NCBI GenBank assembly: GCA_963803575.1
Contig: CAWDMW010000002.1
Span: forward strand, 744,001 to 808,000
Direction: 5' to 3'
Source: CAWDMW01 sp963803575
GTDB taxonomy: Bacteria; Pseudomonadota; Alphaproteobacteria; Rickettsiales; UBA998
Length of the DNA: 64,000 bases
Under the pieces are notes generated by a model. The model saw only the letters and a program-made list of their open reading frames with translations, was not told the DNA's origin and ran no database searches. The position numbers and the translations under genes are program-made. Shown here one piece after another: positions 17,340 through 25,419 of the stretch. Position 1 is the stretch's first letter; every line of letters starts with the position of its first letter.

Positions 17340-17635
17340 GGCGTTCCGTCCTCTGGCATGTAAGAGACACTCCACAAGGCTTTATCTTCTGTCATAATAC
17401 GCTGTGGCTGGGCTGGGCGCAGGTCAAGATATTTATCGGCAAGCAAGCGAATGCGCTCAGGGCGGGTGAGGCGTGCCCATTCCAGCTCCAGCATATGGAT
17501 GCGTTCGCGCTCTGCCAACAGCTCTGCTTCCATCTGATGGGTTTTGCGTTGTGCTTCCTGCACATTATATTTCACTTCATACACCAGAAAGCAAAAGCAA
17601 CTAAAGACGGCAAACCAGAAAAAATACTTACCCAT
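17336..17635 (-). CDS. ftsL: Cell division protein FtsL
   Basis: This 99-aa protein is identified by position and architecture. It has a very short cytoplasmic tail, one membrane helix (YFFWFAVFSCFCFLVYEV) and a periplasmic coiled coil (VQEAQRKTHQMEAELLAERE, then RIHMLELEWARLTRPERIRL). FtsL bridges FtsB and FtsQ and activates FtsWI in the divisome. The start at 17635 (MGKYFFWF) overlaps the end of rsmH by 8 bp. A longer in-frame start inside rsmH is unlikely. Sequence conservation in this family is low, so context carries much of the weight. Confidence 0.88.
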   Translation of the reverse strand: MGKYFFWFAVFSCFCFLVYEVKYNVQEAQRKTHQMEAELLAERERIHMLELEWARLTRPERIRLLADKYLDLRPAQPQRIMTEDKALWSVSYMPEDGTP

Positions 17636-18614
17636 GCGCGCGCTCTTCTTCACGTGCCGGTACGTTTGTCCGGACTGCATGGCGCAACGTTGCGCTGCGG
17701 GAGCGCGGATTAATGTCAATTTCTTCTGCACTAGCACGTCTGGCTTTAGCAGGTTTGTGAAATGGATGATGTTTGCTTGTGCTGGTCAAGCTATCAGGGA
17801 TATGGCGTGAGATAGCGGGTGGTTCGCACGATGCTTCTTTCAAAAATTGTTTCACAATACGGTCTTCCAGCGAATGAAACGCAACAACTGCCAATCTGCC
17901 GCCACCCGACAGCAACCGTTCTGAGGCCGTCAATGCATGGCGCAGTTCATCCAGCTCTTCATTCACCGAGATGCGTAAGGCCTGAAATGTTTTAGTCGCC
18001 GGATCAGTTTTCTTACCCCTGGCAGAGACAACACGGTGGATGATGTTGCGTAACTCATGCGTTGTCGTGATGGGCTGTTCGCGGCGTGCTTCCACAATAG
18101 CGCGGGCAATACGACGTGAGGCGCGTTCTTCGCCGTATAACCAGATGATGTTTGCGAGCGCTTCTTCGTCTGTATGATTCACCAGATCTGCTGCACTAAT
18201 GCCGCTGGACGACATACGCATGTCCAGCGTACCATTATGGCGAAAGGAAAAGCCACGCTCTGCCATATCGAGTTGCATGGAGGATACACCAATATCCATG
18301 ACGACGCCTTGAACCGGTGCAAAATCCTGCAATAACTGCTCCATCTCACCAAAACGGCCAGACAGAAACGTGAAACGCTGCTCAAAGCGTTCAATAAGTG
18401 GTTGTGCGTATTGCTGAACATGCGGATCACGGTCAATGCCAATGACATGGCAGTTGCTGCGCTCCAGTAATGCGGTGCTATAGCCGCCCATACCAAAGGT
18501 CGCATCCACAATAACGTCACCTGATTGTGGCGTCAGTGCTTCCAGCACTTCGTTTAGCATCACAGGGATATGCCCAGAGGAAATAGCTGGAGAAGCGCTG
18601 GCTGAAAGAGTCAC
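17628..18614 (-). CDS. rsmH: 16S rRNA m4C1402 methyltransferase
   Basis: This 328-aa protein (MraW) has the N-terminal HIPVMLNEVLEALTPQSGDV and the SAM-binding loop VDATFGMGGYSTALLE. VVMDIGVSSMQLDMAERGFS, an inserted helical domain and the C-terminal AVVAFHSLEDRIVKQFL follow. It N4-methylates C1402 of 16S rRNA in the ribosomal P site. Its start overlaps the end of mraZ as ATGA (18611-18614), so the two are coupled. Length and motif order are normal. Confidence 0.97.
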   Translation of the reverse strand: MTLSASASPAISSGHIPVMLNEVLEALTPQSGDVIVDATFGMGGYSTALLERSNCHVIGIDRDPHVQQYAQPLIERFEQRFTFLSGRFGEMEQLLQDFAPVQGVVMDIGVSSMQLDMAERGFSFRHNGTLDMRMSSSGISAADLVNHTDEEALANIIWLYGEERASRRIARAIVEARREQPITTTHELRNIIHRVVSARGKKTDPATKTFQALRISVNEELDELRHALTASERLLSGGGRLAVVAFHSLEDRIVKQFLKEASCEPPAISRHIPDSLTSTSKHHPFHKPAKARRASAEEIDINPRSRSATLRHAVRTNVPAREEERAHG

Positions 18615-19081
18615 GAGCCACTCGCTTCGGTTGCTCCGCCTGAGCGTAAAATGGCTCGTTTTTCCAGTGCCAGCTTACGACTTTGTTCTGCGTGCGCTGT
18701 AAAGGCTTCCGGTTGCCATATTTCAAAGGTTTTTCCTTTCCCAACAAAAATTGCTTCGCCATCAATATCAACAGAAGACAGCAATTCTTGTGGCAATACT
18801 ACACGTCCTTCACTATCAAAACCCAACTGCATACTACCACCCAGGATGGTGGCGGAGAATGCATCATGTTCTTCCGAGAAAGGGTCTAATGCTTCAATTC
18901 GCTCACTTAACGCTTCAATACGACTCATGGCGCATGCTTCGATGCATGGGTTGATGAATGACTGATAAGCAACGATACCATTAAATGCCTCTGCACTCAG
19001 CACACCACGAAAGGTGGAAGGGACGGAAACCCGTCCTTTCTTATCAATCTTCTTGGTGAAGGTGGAGAGAAATAATGGCAT
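18611..19081 (-). CDS. mraZ: Transcriptional regulator MraZ
   Basis: This 156-aa protein has the two AbrB-like halves of MraZ: KKIDKKGRVSVPSTFRGVLS near the N-terminus, and GFDSEGRVVLPQELLSSVDI in the middle with the DxxGR motif repeated. MraZ forms a ring-shaped oligomer that binds TGGG-type repeats near its own promoter and represses the division and wall operon. Candidate repeats lie at 19388-19433, overlapping the operon promoter. One 62-aa gene intervenes between promoter and mraZ, which is unusual. Confidence 0.96.
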   Translation of the reverse strand: MPLFLSTFTKKIDKKGRVSVPSTFRGVLSAEAFNGIVAYQSFINPCIEACAMSRIEALSERIEALDPFSEEHDAFSATILGGSMQLGFDSEGRVVLPQELLSSVDIDGEAIFVGKGKTFEIWQPEAFTAHAEQSRKLALEKRAILRSGGATEASGS

Positions 19082-19101
19082 TATCTACTGAGATCCGCTC
19101 T

Positions 19102-19290
19102 TTAAGCCGCGTACTCAATCAGGGAATAGAGCATGGCTGAAATGGCCAGCGGTGGCAATGCGATACGTAATAGCATGGAGTCAGCTTTTTCATAGAGTGA
19201 CTGCCAGAGAGAAGGTGTTATCTGAGTTTCGCTAGAGGTCGGCAAAACAGGCGAGTAAGGAGAATGCGAAGTGATAGGGGTATGTGGCAT
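19102..19290 (-). CDS. Small single-pass membrane protein upstream of mraZ (62 aa)
   Basis: The start is supported by a strong ribosome-binding site, GGAGGAAC, 7 nt before the ATG. The first half is soluble and Pro/Ser/Thr-rich (TPITSHSPYSPVLPTSSETQ). The second half is a hydrophobic helix near the C-terminus (MLLRIALPPLAISAMLYSLI). It lies between the predicted operon promoter and mraZ, 20 bp before mraZ, so it should be co-transcribed with the division genes. I know of no standard gene at this position. A role at the division membrane is possible but is inference from location only. Confidence 0.6.
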   Translation of the reverse strand: MPHTPITSHSPYSPVLPTSSETQITPSLWQSLYEKADSMLLRIALPPLAISAMLYSLIEYAA

Positions 19291-19387
19291 GAAGTTCCTC
19301 CGTATAAATGGCGTATGTCTGGTAGTGAGTTACATGTTTCATAATGTTCCAAAAACACCCTTCCGGATGGTCAGCTTTGGAATATTA

Positions 19388-19440
19388 TGGGAAATGCTGG
19401 TCACAATTGGGATACTATGTGGAAATCGTGGGAAGGTCAA
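19388..19440 (-). promoter_or_regulatory. Division-operon promoter overlapped by MraZ-type repeats
   Basis: On the minus strand a -35 TTGACC (19440-19435) and -10 TAGTAT (19417-19412) are spaced 17 bp, pointing at the 62-aa gene and mraZ. On the plus strand, TGGGA at 19388, TGGTC at 19398 and TGGGA at 19408 recur every 10 bp. Further copies are TGGAA at 19420 and TGGGA at 19429. MraZ is known to bind TGGG repeats with 10-bp spacing, so this looks like an autoregulatory operator lying on the promoter. Confidence 0.65.
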
Positions 19441-19487
19441 CCACTGAAACATTACATTTGATGGTTCCTTGATGGGGATAAATTGGG

Positions 19488-19591
19488 TTATCCATCTGTT
19501 TTATAAGAAATAAAACTTATCCACAGGCAAAAAAGCTTCCTGTGGATAAGTTTGTGTAAATGTTAGATGCATTCAGCTATTGTGTGGATAG
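19488..19591. promoter_or_regulatory. Cluster of DnaA-box-like sequences
   Basis: The gap 19291-19618 between mraZ and nadA holds, besides the division promoter, four DnaA-box-like 9-mers. They are TTATCCATC (19488-19496), the consensus TTATCCACA (19517-19525), its inverse TGTGGATAA (19541-19549), and TGTGGATAG (19583-19591). The middle two form a perfect 15-bp inverted repeat (19513-19527 and 19539-19553) with an 11-base A-rich loop. This could be a DnaA-controlled promoter region, a DnaA-titrating locus or part of an origin. Confidence 0.55.
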
Positions 19592-19618
19592 TGTCACATA
19601 GCGTATATATGGGGTATT

Positions 19619-20641
19619 ATGACGCAAACAGACATTCATCCCATCTCATCCCATGTTCCACCCTCCACGCTGTCCATCCTACACATGGAAGATGAAATTC
19701 ATCGCCTGCGAAAAGAGATGAATGCGGTTATTTTAGGGCATTATTATCAGGATGATGATATTCAGGATATTGCCGATTTTGTCGGTGATTCACTGGATTT
19801 GGCGCGAAAAGCTGCAGACACTGATGCAGACGTGATTGTATTTTGCGGTGTCAAGTTTATGGCGGAAGGGGCAAAAATCTTAAGTCCTGACAAACAGGTC
19901 TTGCTGCCTGATTTGGATGCTGGATGTTCGCTTGAGTCATCTTGCGAGGCATCCGCATTTGAAGCATTTCGCAAGCAACATCCGGATCATATCGCCATTA
20001 CGTACATTAACTGCTCTGCTGCGGTGAAAGCACTGACCGATATTATTGTAACATCCACGAATGCCGAGGCGATTATCGCCCAGATTCCTGAAGATCAGCC
20101 AATCATTTTTGCACCGGATAAGCATCTGGGAGGGTATTTGTCACGTAAAACCGGACGGGATATGTTGCTGTGGGATGGTGCGTGCATGGTGCATGAGCGA
20201 TTTTCCGAGCAGGAACTGGTGAAATTGCGCACGCTGCATCCGCAAGCCCATATTATTGCACATCCGGAATGTCCGGAAGCGCTCCTGAATTATGCAACCC
20301 ATATTGGCTCTACGTCTTCTTTATTGCGTTACACAGAGAATCATGCTGGTGAAGCATTTATCGTGTTAACGGAAGCAGGTATTTTGCATCAAATGAAACA
20401 ACGCTCCCCGGGCAGTACGTTTTATACCGCACCGGCCATTACGGAAGGGGCGTGTGTGTCGTGTAATAACTGCCCTTACATGAAAATGAATACGATTGAA
20501 AAACTCTATATGTGTATGCGGGATCGCACGCCTGAAATTACCATGAGTGATGAGCTGATGCAGCGCGCACGTCTGCCGTTGGAACGAATGCTGGAGATGT
20601 CTGCAAGCATTGCAGGCAGTGCAGTAGGTGCGAATCATTAA
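19619..20641 (+). CDS. nadA: Quinolinate synthase A
   Basis: This 340-aa protein has the NadA signatures AVILGHYYQDDDIQDIADFV, GDSLDLARKAADTDADVIVF, CGVKFMAEGAKILSPDKQVL, and PDKHLGGYLSRKTGRDM. The C-terminal GACVSCNNCPYMKMNTIEKL carries cysteines for the 4Fe-4S cluster. It condenses iminoaspartate with dihydroxyacetone phosphate to quinolinate in NAD synthesis. The common partners nadB and nadC are not next to it. Its promoter region is shared with the divergent division operon and contains the DnaA-box cluster. Confidence 0.97.
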   Translation: MTQTDIHPISSHVPPSTLSILHMEDEIHRLRKEMNAVILGHYYQDDDIQDIADFVGDSLDLARKAADTDADVIVFCGVKFMAEGAKILSPDKQVLLPDLDAGCSLESSCEASAFEAFRKQHPDHIAITYINCSAAVKALTDIIVTSTNAEAIIAQIPEDQPIIFAPDKHLGGYLSRKTGRDMLLWDGACMVHERFSEQELVKLRTLHPQAHIIAHPECPEALLNYATHIGSTSSLLRYTENHAGEAFIVLTEAGILHQMKQRSPGSTFYTAPAITEGACVSCNNCPYMKMNTIEKLYMCMRDRTPEITMSDELMQRARLPLERMLEMSASIAGSAVGANH

Positions 20642-20724
20642 ATATTTTCACCACCTGTCATTAAAACGTAACACACACTTGCTATAGTAAGTCTATTAAA
20701 ACAGCAACAAAAGGTGATACGGTT

Positions 20725-22176
20725 ATGGCGGAAGAGAAAAAATCCTGGTTAGATAACTTCAGCGTGTTTGATAATTTTGTAATTGATACAATTACACCGA
20801 AGAATACAGTTGATAAGTTATGGGACAATTTTACTAACCCTGAACACGCAAATAAATCTGTCTATGATAAAATATCAGATTCCGTTTTTAGTAATATTGC
20901 GGGGGGTGTTGGTAAAGTGAGTGCCGAGCTTGCAAACATTGGAAGGCTTGGCCGGACGACCGAAGCAGTTGTTAGCAATGTTTTATCAGCTGGCGAAGCT
21001 CATGCTGCTGGAATTAATGATGGTGAATATACACCTCCTGAGAAGCCTCAAGCAAGCACTGTGAAAGACACAGGCTCACCACAGGTGGATGCTGTGTTTG
21101 CTGCAATCGATGAACTTCGAGAGGCACACAAAGAGGCTAGTAAGCCTAATGTGTCAGTTAAAGCTACGTTGCGAGCGGCAGATAGTCAATGGGCACTTGC
21201 AAACGAATTGAAAAAACTGGATTCGAATAAGGATGCTGTAGCCGACACTCATATTGCTGGAATAGTCGAGCAAATAGAGCAGTTAGACGGAAACCTGAAT
21301 GAAGATATTCAACGTTACACTCAGTCTTTAAAATCTTCAGATCAGTATAAAAGCGCAGGAAAGAGTGTTAACGAGAAGATACAGGATTTGCCTGCTATGG
21401 TTGCGGCATCCAACGCTGTCATGGAAGAGGATAACAGTATTAAAACGCAAGAAGGGAAAGAGCTATATAATAAAACCGTTGTAGATATACGCAATACGGT
21501 GAGTGAAATAGCAGGGCTTGCCAATAGTTTTTCACTTGAAGAACTTCAAACAGCCAAAGATGCGATAGATTCATATAAGATATACGGTGATGATTTGACG
21601 CCGGAAATGCAAAGCAACTTTGACACCCTTCAGGCGGCATACGAGCAAAAAGCTAATGTGGCAGCAAAGCAAAAAGATGACCCAGTGTCTGAATCTCAGG
21701 AAATAGATCAGTCTATTGGGAATACGGCGCAAGATACATCTCAATCCAAGGAAACTAAGCCGCCTCAGGAGTTTGGTTTAGGTCATGCTGGGGAAGATGT
21801 TCTAATGATTCAGCAGGCGCTAAATAAGAATGGAGCTAAACTAAATGAGGATAGTATCTTAGGTCATGAAACAGAAGCAGCAATACGGGAGTTTCAGACG
21901 AAACATAATATTGTGGTTGACGGTATTGTCGGAGAGGAAACTTTGACAAAGATACTGGAAACGCGAGGTATTGCATTTAATGAAGAAGGTGTTCCTGTGG
22001 CGAAGAACACATCAGGTGGTACTCCAAACGAAGAGGAACAGGTGGTTAATAATCCTTCGCAAGACATACCTAAAATGGAAGTGAGCGATGTTACTGCGAA
22101 TGAACAGACAACGCCTACGCCAATTGATCCGTCTATACTGGAAAAACTGGCTTCCAAAGATCAGCGCGTTATATAA
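20725..22176 (+). CDS. Protein with C-terminal peptidoglycan-binding domain (483 aa)
   Basis: No signal peptide is obvious. The first about 340 residues are charged and helical, with no domain I recognise (WLDNFSVFDNFVIDTITPKN near the N-terminus). Around residues 345-415 there is a PG_binding_1-type repeat: HAGEDVLMIQQALNKNGAKL, then AAIREFQTKHNIVVDGIVGE, ETLTKILETRGI. The tail is acidic and Thr/Pro-rich. Such domains target proteins to the cell wall, and phage-like or non-classically secreted wall proteins often lack signals. The gene converges on the ACT-protein gene, overlapping it by 8 bp. Confidence 0.75.
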   Translation: MAEEKKSWLDNFSVFDNFVIDTITPKNTVDKLWDNFTNPEHANKSVYDKISDSVFSNIAGGVGKVSAELANIGRLGRTTEAVVSNVLSAGEAHAAGINDGEYTPPEKPQASTVKDTGSPQVDAVFAAIDELREAHKEASKPNVSVKATLRAADSQWALANELKKLDSNKDAVADTHIAGIVEQIEQLDGNLNEDIQRYTQSLKSSDQYKSAGKSVNEKIQDLPAMVAASNAVMEEDNSIKTQEGKELYNKTVVDIRNTVSEIAGLANSFSLEELQTAKDAIDSYKIYGDDLTPEMQSNFDTLQAAYEQKANVAAKQKDDPVSESQEIDQSIGNTAQDTSQSKETKPPQEFGLGHAGEDVLMIQQALNKNGAKLNEDSILGHETEAAIREFQTKHNIVVDGIVGEETLTKILETRGIAFNEEGVPVAKNTSGGTPNEEEQVVNNPSQDIPKMEVSDVTANEQTTPTPIDPSILEKLASKDQRVI

Positions 22177-22534
22177 GATATCCTGCGCTTTGAAGCACAT
22201 TGATCGCATGGTCAATGTGCTTCTTTCGTATAAGGATATAATCCGTGTCGTACGTCGAGATGACAAATACGCTGATTTCTACTTTGGCTAAAACATCTGT
22301 GATGCTTGCAATAAAGCCGGTTAACGAAAAATCCAGCGTTCCATCCACCATCAAGCATCCCCAGTCACGTTCAGCTATGAGATGATTGGGCAGGAGACGT
22401 TGTTCACATACGAGCGATATTTCTGTTGGTGTAACGCAAAGGTTTAAGAAACAGGATGGTTCAGCCCATAGAGGAATAGAGGGAGAGGGTAGTTTACATA
22501 TGGCCAATTGCCAGTTGGTCAGCCGTAATTTCAT
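22169..22534 (-). CDS. ACT-domain protein
   Basis: From ATG 22534 (MKLRLTNWQLAICKLP) this is a protein of about 121 aa. The C-terminal part has the ACT fold pattern used for small-molecule sensing (VLAKVEISVFVISTYDTDYI, LIRKKHIDHAINVLQSAGY). The N-terminal half (WAEPSCFLNLCVTPTEISLV, CEQRLLPNHLIAERDWGCLM) matches small two-ACT-like proteins of the COG3603/CASTOR-like type. It probably binds an amino acid or similar ligand, and the ligand is unknown. An upstream start (22552) would add six residues. The gene stands alone on this strand. Confidence 0.75.
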   Translation of the reverse strand: MKLRLTNWQLAICKLPSPSIPLWAEPSCFLNLCVTPTEISLVCEQRLLPNHLIAERDWGCLMVDGTLDFSLTGFIASITDVLAKVEISVFVISTYDTDYILIRKKHIDHAINVLQSAGYLI

Positions 22535-22635
22535 AGACAAATACCCCTTCACGCCCAGATTTTAAACGGTTACAACGGATTTAACCTTATAGCAAGGTCT
22601 TTCATTTACCCTGTAAGTTGAGCTACTATACTATC

Positions 22636-23754
22636 ATGACACAGGGTATGACTACCAAACGTACATCTTCTCTCCCTTCGCAAAAAATTCATGCTTACTG
22701 TCACAAAGCACTGGAAGAATTAAAAAAATGCACGGTAGATCCTACGCCTGAAAATTACATGCTCTGGTTCAGGCACGTCGCCGGATTGTCGCCAGACCTG
22801 TCGCACGAAATCCAGCAACGCCATGAGCATGAACAGAGTTTTGATAAGGAATACACACAGCATTTATTCAAACGCTTTGCTGCTCCTTTCACCGGACAAC
22901 CACAAGAACAACTACACGTTGTTAATAATACACAACATGTGCTGACAGATGCGCTATCATTAATCACTGCAATTATTTCGGAAGCTGACATGAGGAATGC
23001 AGAAATTGAAAAGCAGTTAGATCATATTATCGTAGATAAGGATCAGCACGATATTAATACCGTATTAAATGCTTTGGTAGCCGTTGCGAAGCAAATACGA
23101 GGCACAAGCGTGGATATGCGCGCGAGTCTGGAAGAGTCCCGACAGGAAGTTGAGACGTTACAACAAACCTTAGAGAATATTTCTACAGAAGCCCAACGGG
23201 ATTTTCTAACCGGTATTTATAATCGTAAAGCACTTCATGGATATATGGAAGACTTTATGCGAGGTAGTGAAAGCAATCGGACATCGTTATCGCTATGTAT
23301 AGGTGATATAGATCATTTTAAGAAATTTAATGACACGTATGGGCATTTGATTGGTGACGAGGTGTTGAAAATGGTGGCTCGTATGATGAGTGCCAAAGCA
23401 CGTAAGAACGATATTGTTGCACGCTTTGGTGGCGAAGAATTTATTGTATTAATGCCAGATACAGGCATAGGGGCAGCCATGGCCATGGCGGAATCTATCC
23501 GGCATACCGTTGCAGGAAAAGAATTACGCCATAAAATTAAAGATATTAGCTTGGGTCGGGTAACGATGTCACTGGGTGTTGCTACCTATAAAGCAGGTGA
23601 AACCAGTGCAGACTGGCTCAATCGTGCAGATGCCGCGCTTTATCGGTCTAAACGTGGCGGAAGAAATCGAGTGACACAGGAAACCATTACGGAAACCTAT
23701 CAGGACGGTACTGTGCATAATAATACCAAAAACCTTAAAAGCCAGCCGCAATAA
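22636..23754 (+). CDS. Diguanylate cyclase (GGDEF)
   Basis: This 372-aa protein has an N-terminal helical region of about 190 residues without a known sensor domain, a coiled coil (SLEESRQEVETLQQTLENIS) and a GGDEF domain. The catalytic motif is GGEEF (about residue 265) in VARFGGEEFIVLMPDTG. An RxxD inhibitory site (RKND) sits five residues before it, as in product-inhibited enzymes. It makes cyclic di-GMP from two GTP. No membrane helices are seen, so it is probably cytoplasmic. I chose ATG 22636 over a TTG six codons upstream. Confidence 0.92.
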   Translation: MTQGMTTKRTSSLPSQKIHAYCHKALEELKKCTVDPTPENYMLWFRHVAGLSPDLSHEIQQRHEHEQSFDKEYTQHLFKRFAAPFTGQPQEQLHVVNNTQHVLTDALSLITAIISEADMRNAEIEKQLDHIIVDKDQHDINTVLNALVAVAKQIRGTSVDMRASLEESRQEVETLQQTLENISTEAQRDFLTGIYNRKALHGYMEDFMRGSESNRTSLSLCIGDIDHFKKFNDTYGHLIGDEVLKMVARMMSAKARKNDIVARFGGEEFIVLMPDTGIGAAMAMAESIRHTVAGKELRHKIKDISLGRVTMSLGVATYKAGETSADWLNRADAALYRSKRGGRNRVTQETITETYQDGTVHNNTKNLKSQPQ

Positions 23755-23870
23755 TGGTGTTTTTCTATGTCCGTAACACACATTGGTGAAGAGTCTGTAT
23801 TTTGACATTCTTATAACGTGTATTGCGCTGTAAGTTGGTATTCTCTATGATAGTCGTATAAAATGACTCT

Positions 23871-25148
23871 ATGAGCTTGTCGCCTCCTACATCTATTCAC
23901 TGGCTCTTTCTTGATCTAAATAGCTATTTTGCATCTGTTGAACAGCAGCTAACCCCCGAATTGCGTGGTCAACCTATTATTGTGGTTCCACTTGAAACGG
24001 ATGCCACTTCTGCTATTGCAGCAAGTTACGAAGCAAAGGCTTATGGCATTAAAACAGGCACACCTGTTTATGAAGCAAAACGATTATGCCCTAACCTGAT
24101 TTGTGTCACTGCAAACCATGAGCGTTATGTGGACTTTCATCACCGTATCATTGAGGAAATTGAACGCCATATTCCTGTTTCAATTGTGGCTTCCATAGAT
24201 GAGGTCGCGTGCAAGTTAGATAAAAGCGAACAGAATATTGCTGTGGCACTTGACTTGGCGCATCGTATTAAACACGGTATTATGAGCAATATTGGGGCAT
24301 TTATACAATGCTCTATCGGTCTTGCGCCAAACGTGTTTTTAGCTAAACTTGCAACCAATATGCAAAAGCCTGATGGTTTAGTGGTCATAGAGCCAAAGGA
24401 CATTCCACATAAACTCTATAGTCTATCATTCGATGACGTAACCGGGATTGGTAAAAATATGCGTCACCGATTGCACCGCGCAGGCATTTCAACCATGAAG
24501 CAGCTCTATGATACTCCGCCCAAACATATGCGTGCTCTGTGGCATAGTGTGGAGGGTGAGCGTATGTATTATAAACTGCGTGGTATCCAGCTGGAGCGTG
24601 AAGAGGGTGCGCGCCGTACGGTTGGACATAGCCATGTTTTGTCGCCGGAGAATAGACCCGCGCATAGTGCTAAGCTTATTGGAAAACGATTATTGCTAAA
24701 AGCGGTAAGTCGTATGAGAAGGCTGGAACATATGGCCACAATTCTGTCAGTCTCGGTAAGGATAGAACATGGGTCGCGTTTACAAAGTGAAGTACGCTTT
24801 AAACCACTGAAAGGCCATGTGGAGCTTGGCACATTATTCGATGACCTTTGGCAACATACCTTGAGCGAATCGACCTGTCAAAAACCACGTATTAAGAAAG
24901 TTAGTGTTGCACTGCACGGCCTGGTACCCGATAGCAACGTTCAACCGGACCTATTTGATATGGATACCTCAAATGATACGCTGACTCAGGTTAAAAATGA
25001 GCGTTTATCGTCTGTCATGGATGATCTAAATCAGCGTTTCGGGCGCGGCACACTCATTACTGCATCAACATTGGGAAAAGCCAACATCGTCACCGGCACG
25101 AAAATCGCTTTTTCACGCATACCCGATAAAGAGGAGTTCAAAGAGTGA
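23871..25148 (+). CDS. Y-family DNA polymerase (DinB/UmuC-like)
   Basis: This 425-aa protein has the Y-family palm. FLDLNSYFASVEQQL carries the first metal-binding Asp (D15), and SIVASIDEVACKL carries the second Asp-Glu pair (D110, E111). A helix-hairpin-helix region (DDVTGIGKNMRHRLHRAGIS) and a little-finger domain follow. Family enzymes copy damaged DNA in the cytoplasm. The motif DLN replaces the DMD of classical DinB, and SIDEVA replaces S.DEAYL, so this is a divergent subgroup. No beta-clamp motif is certain, though QPDLFDM near the C-terminus resembles one. No umuD-like gene is adjacent. Confidence 0.9.
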   Translation: MSLSPPTSIHWLFLDLNSYFASVEQQLTPELRGQPIIVVPLETDATSAIAASYEAKAYGIKTGTPVYEAKRLCPNLICVTANHERYVDFHHRIIEEIERHIPVSIVASIDEVACKLDKSEQNIAVALDLAHRIKHGIMSNIGAFIQCSIGLAPNVFLAKLATNMQKPDGLVVIEPKDIPHKLYSLSFDDVTGIGKNMRHRLHRAGISTMKQLYDTPPKHMRALWHSVEGERMYYKLRGIQLEREEGARRTVGHSHVLSPENRPAHSAKLIGKRLLLKAVSRMRRLEHMATILSVSVRIEHGSRLQSEVRFKPLKGHVELGTLFDDLWQHTLSESTCQKPRIKKVSVALHGLVPDSNVQPDLFDMDTSNDTLTQVKNERLSSVMDDLNQRFGRGTLITASTLGKANIVTGTKIAFSRIPDKEEFKE

Positions 25149-25171
25149 AGCGCTAATCAGCAATATAGTTT

Positions 25172-25221
25172 TTGACGCTGTTCCAGATAACACATTTTTG
25201 CGTTATCTGGAACAGCATCAA
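25172..25221. terminator. 20-bp hairpin after the polymerase gene
   Basis: Arms at 25172-25191 (TTGACGCTGTTCCAGATAAC) and 25202-25221 are complementary except for one base, with a 10-base loop. It begins 24 bp after the polymerase stop codon. There is no T-run downstream, so it could be a terminator, a mobile-element scar or a repeat unit. Confidence 0.45.
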
Positions 25222-25263
25222 TTCTCTTGTGTAAGTTGTTCCTGTATTTTACAATGCACAGCT

Positions 25264-25419
25264 ATGAGCACTAGGCAAGGACATCCATGGACAGTTGAAG
25301 AAGAAGAAACACTATATCAAAGTTTAAAAAACTCTGTTTCTTTTGAAGACATCGTACAAAGACATCAAAGAAACATTGGCGGCATAAAAGCAAGGGGTCT
25401 AGACTATTTTGCCGTATAA
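25264..25419 (+). CDS. Small Myb/SANT-like protein (51 aa)
   Basis: The sequence MSTRQGHPWTVEEEETLYQS, LKNSVSFEDIVQRHQRNIGG IKARGLDYFAV resembles one SANT/Myb-like helix-turn-helix unit: Trp, an acidic run, then a recognition-like helix. It overlaps the 3' end of the opposite-strand transposase pseudogene by 16 bp. It may be a real small DNA-binding protein, a passenger of that element or a chance frame. The biased helical sequence favours a real gene or fragment. Confidence 0.4.
   Translation: MSTRQGHPWTVEEEETLYQSLKNSVSFEDIVQRHQRNIGGIKARGLDYFAV

Noticed and set aside
19488..19591. Calling the DnaA-box cluster the chromosomal origin
   Set aside because: No skew data or unwinding region can be judged from one window and no usual origin-flanking genes are present, so it stays a regulatory-site candidate.
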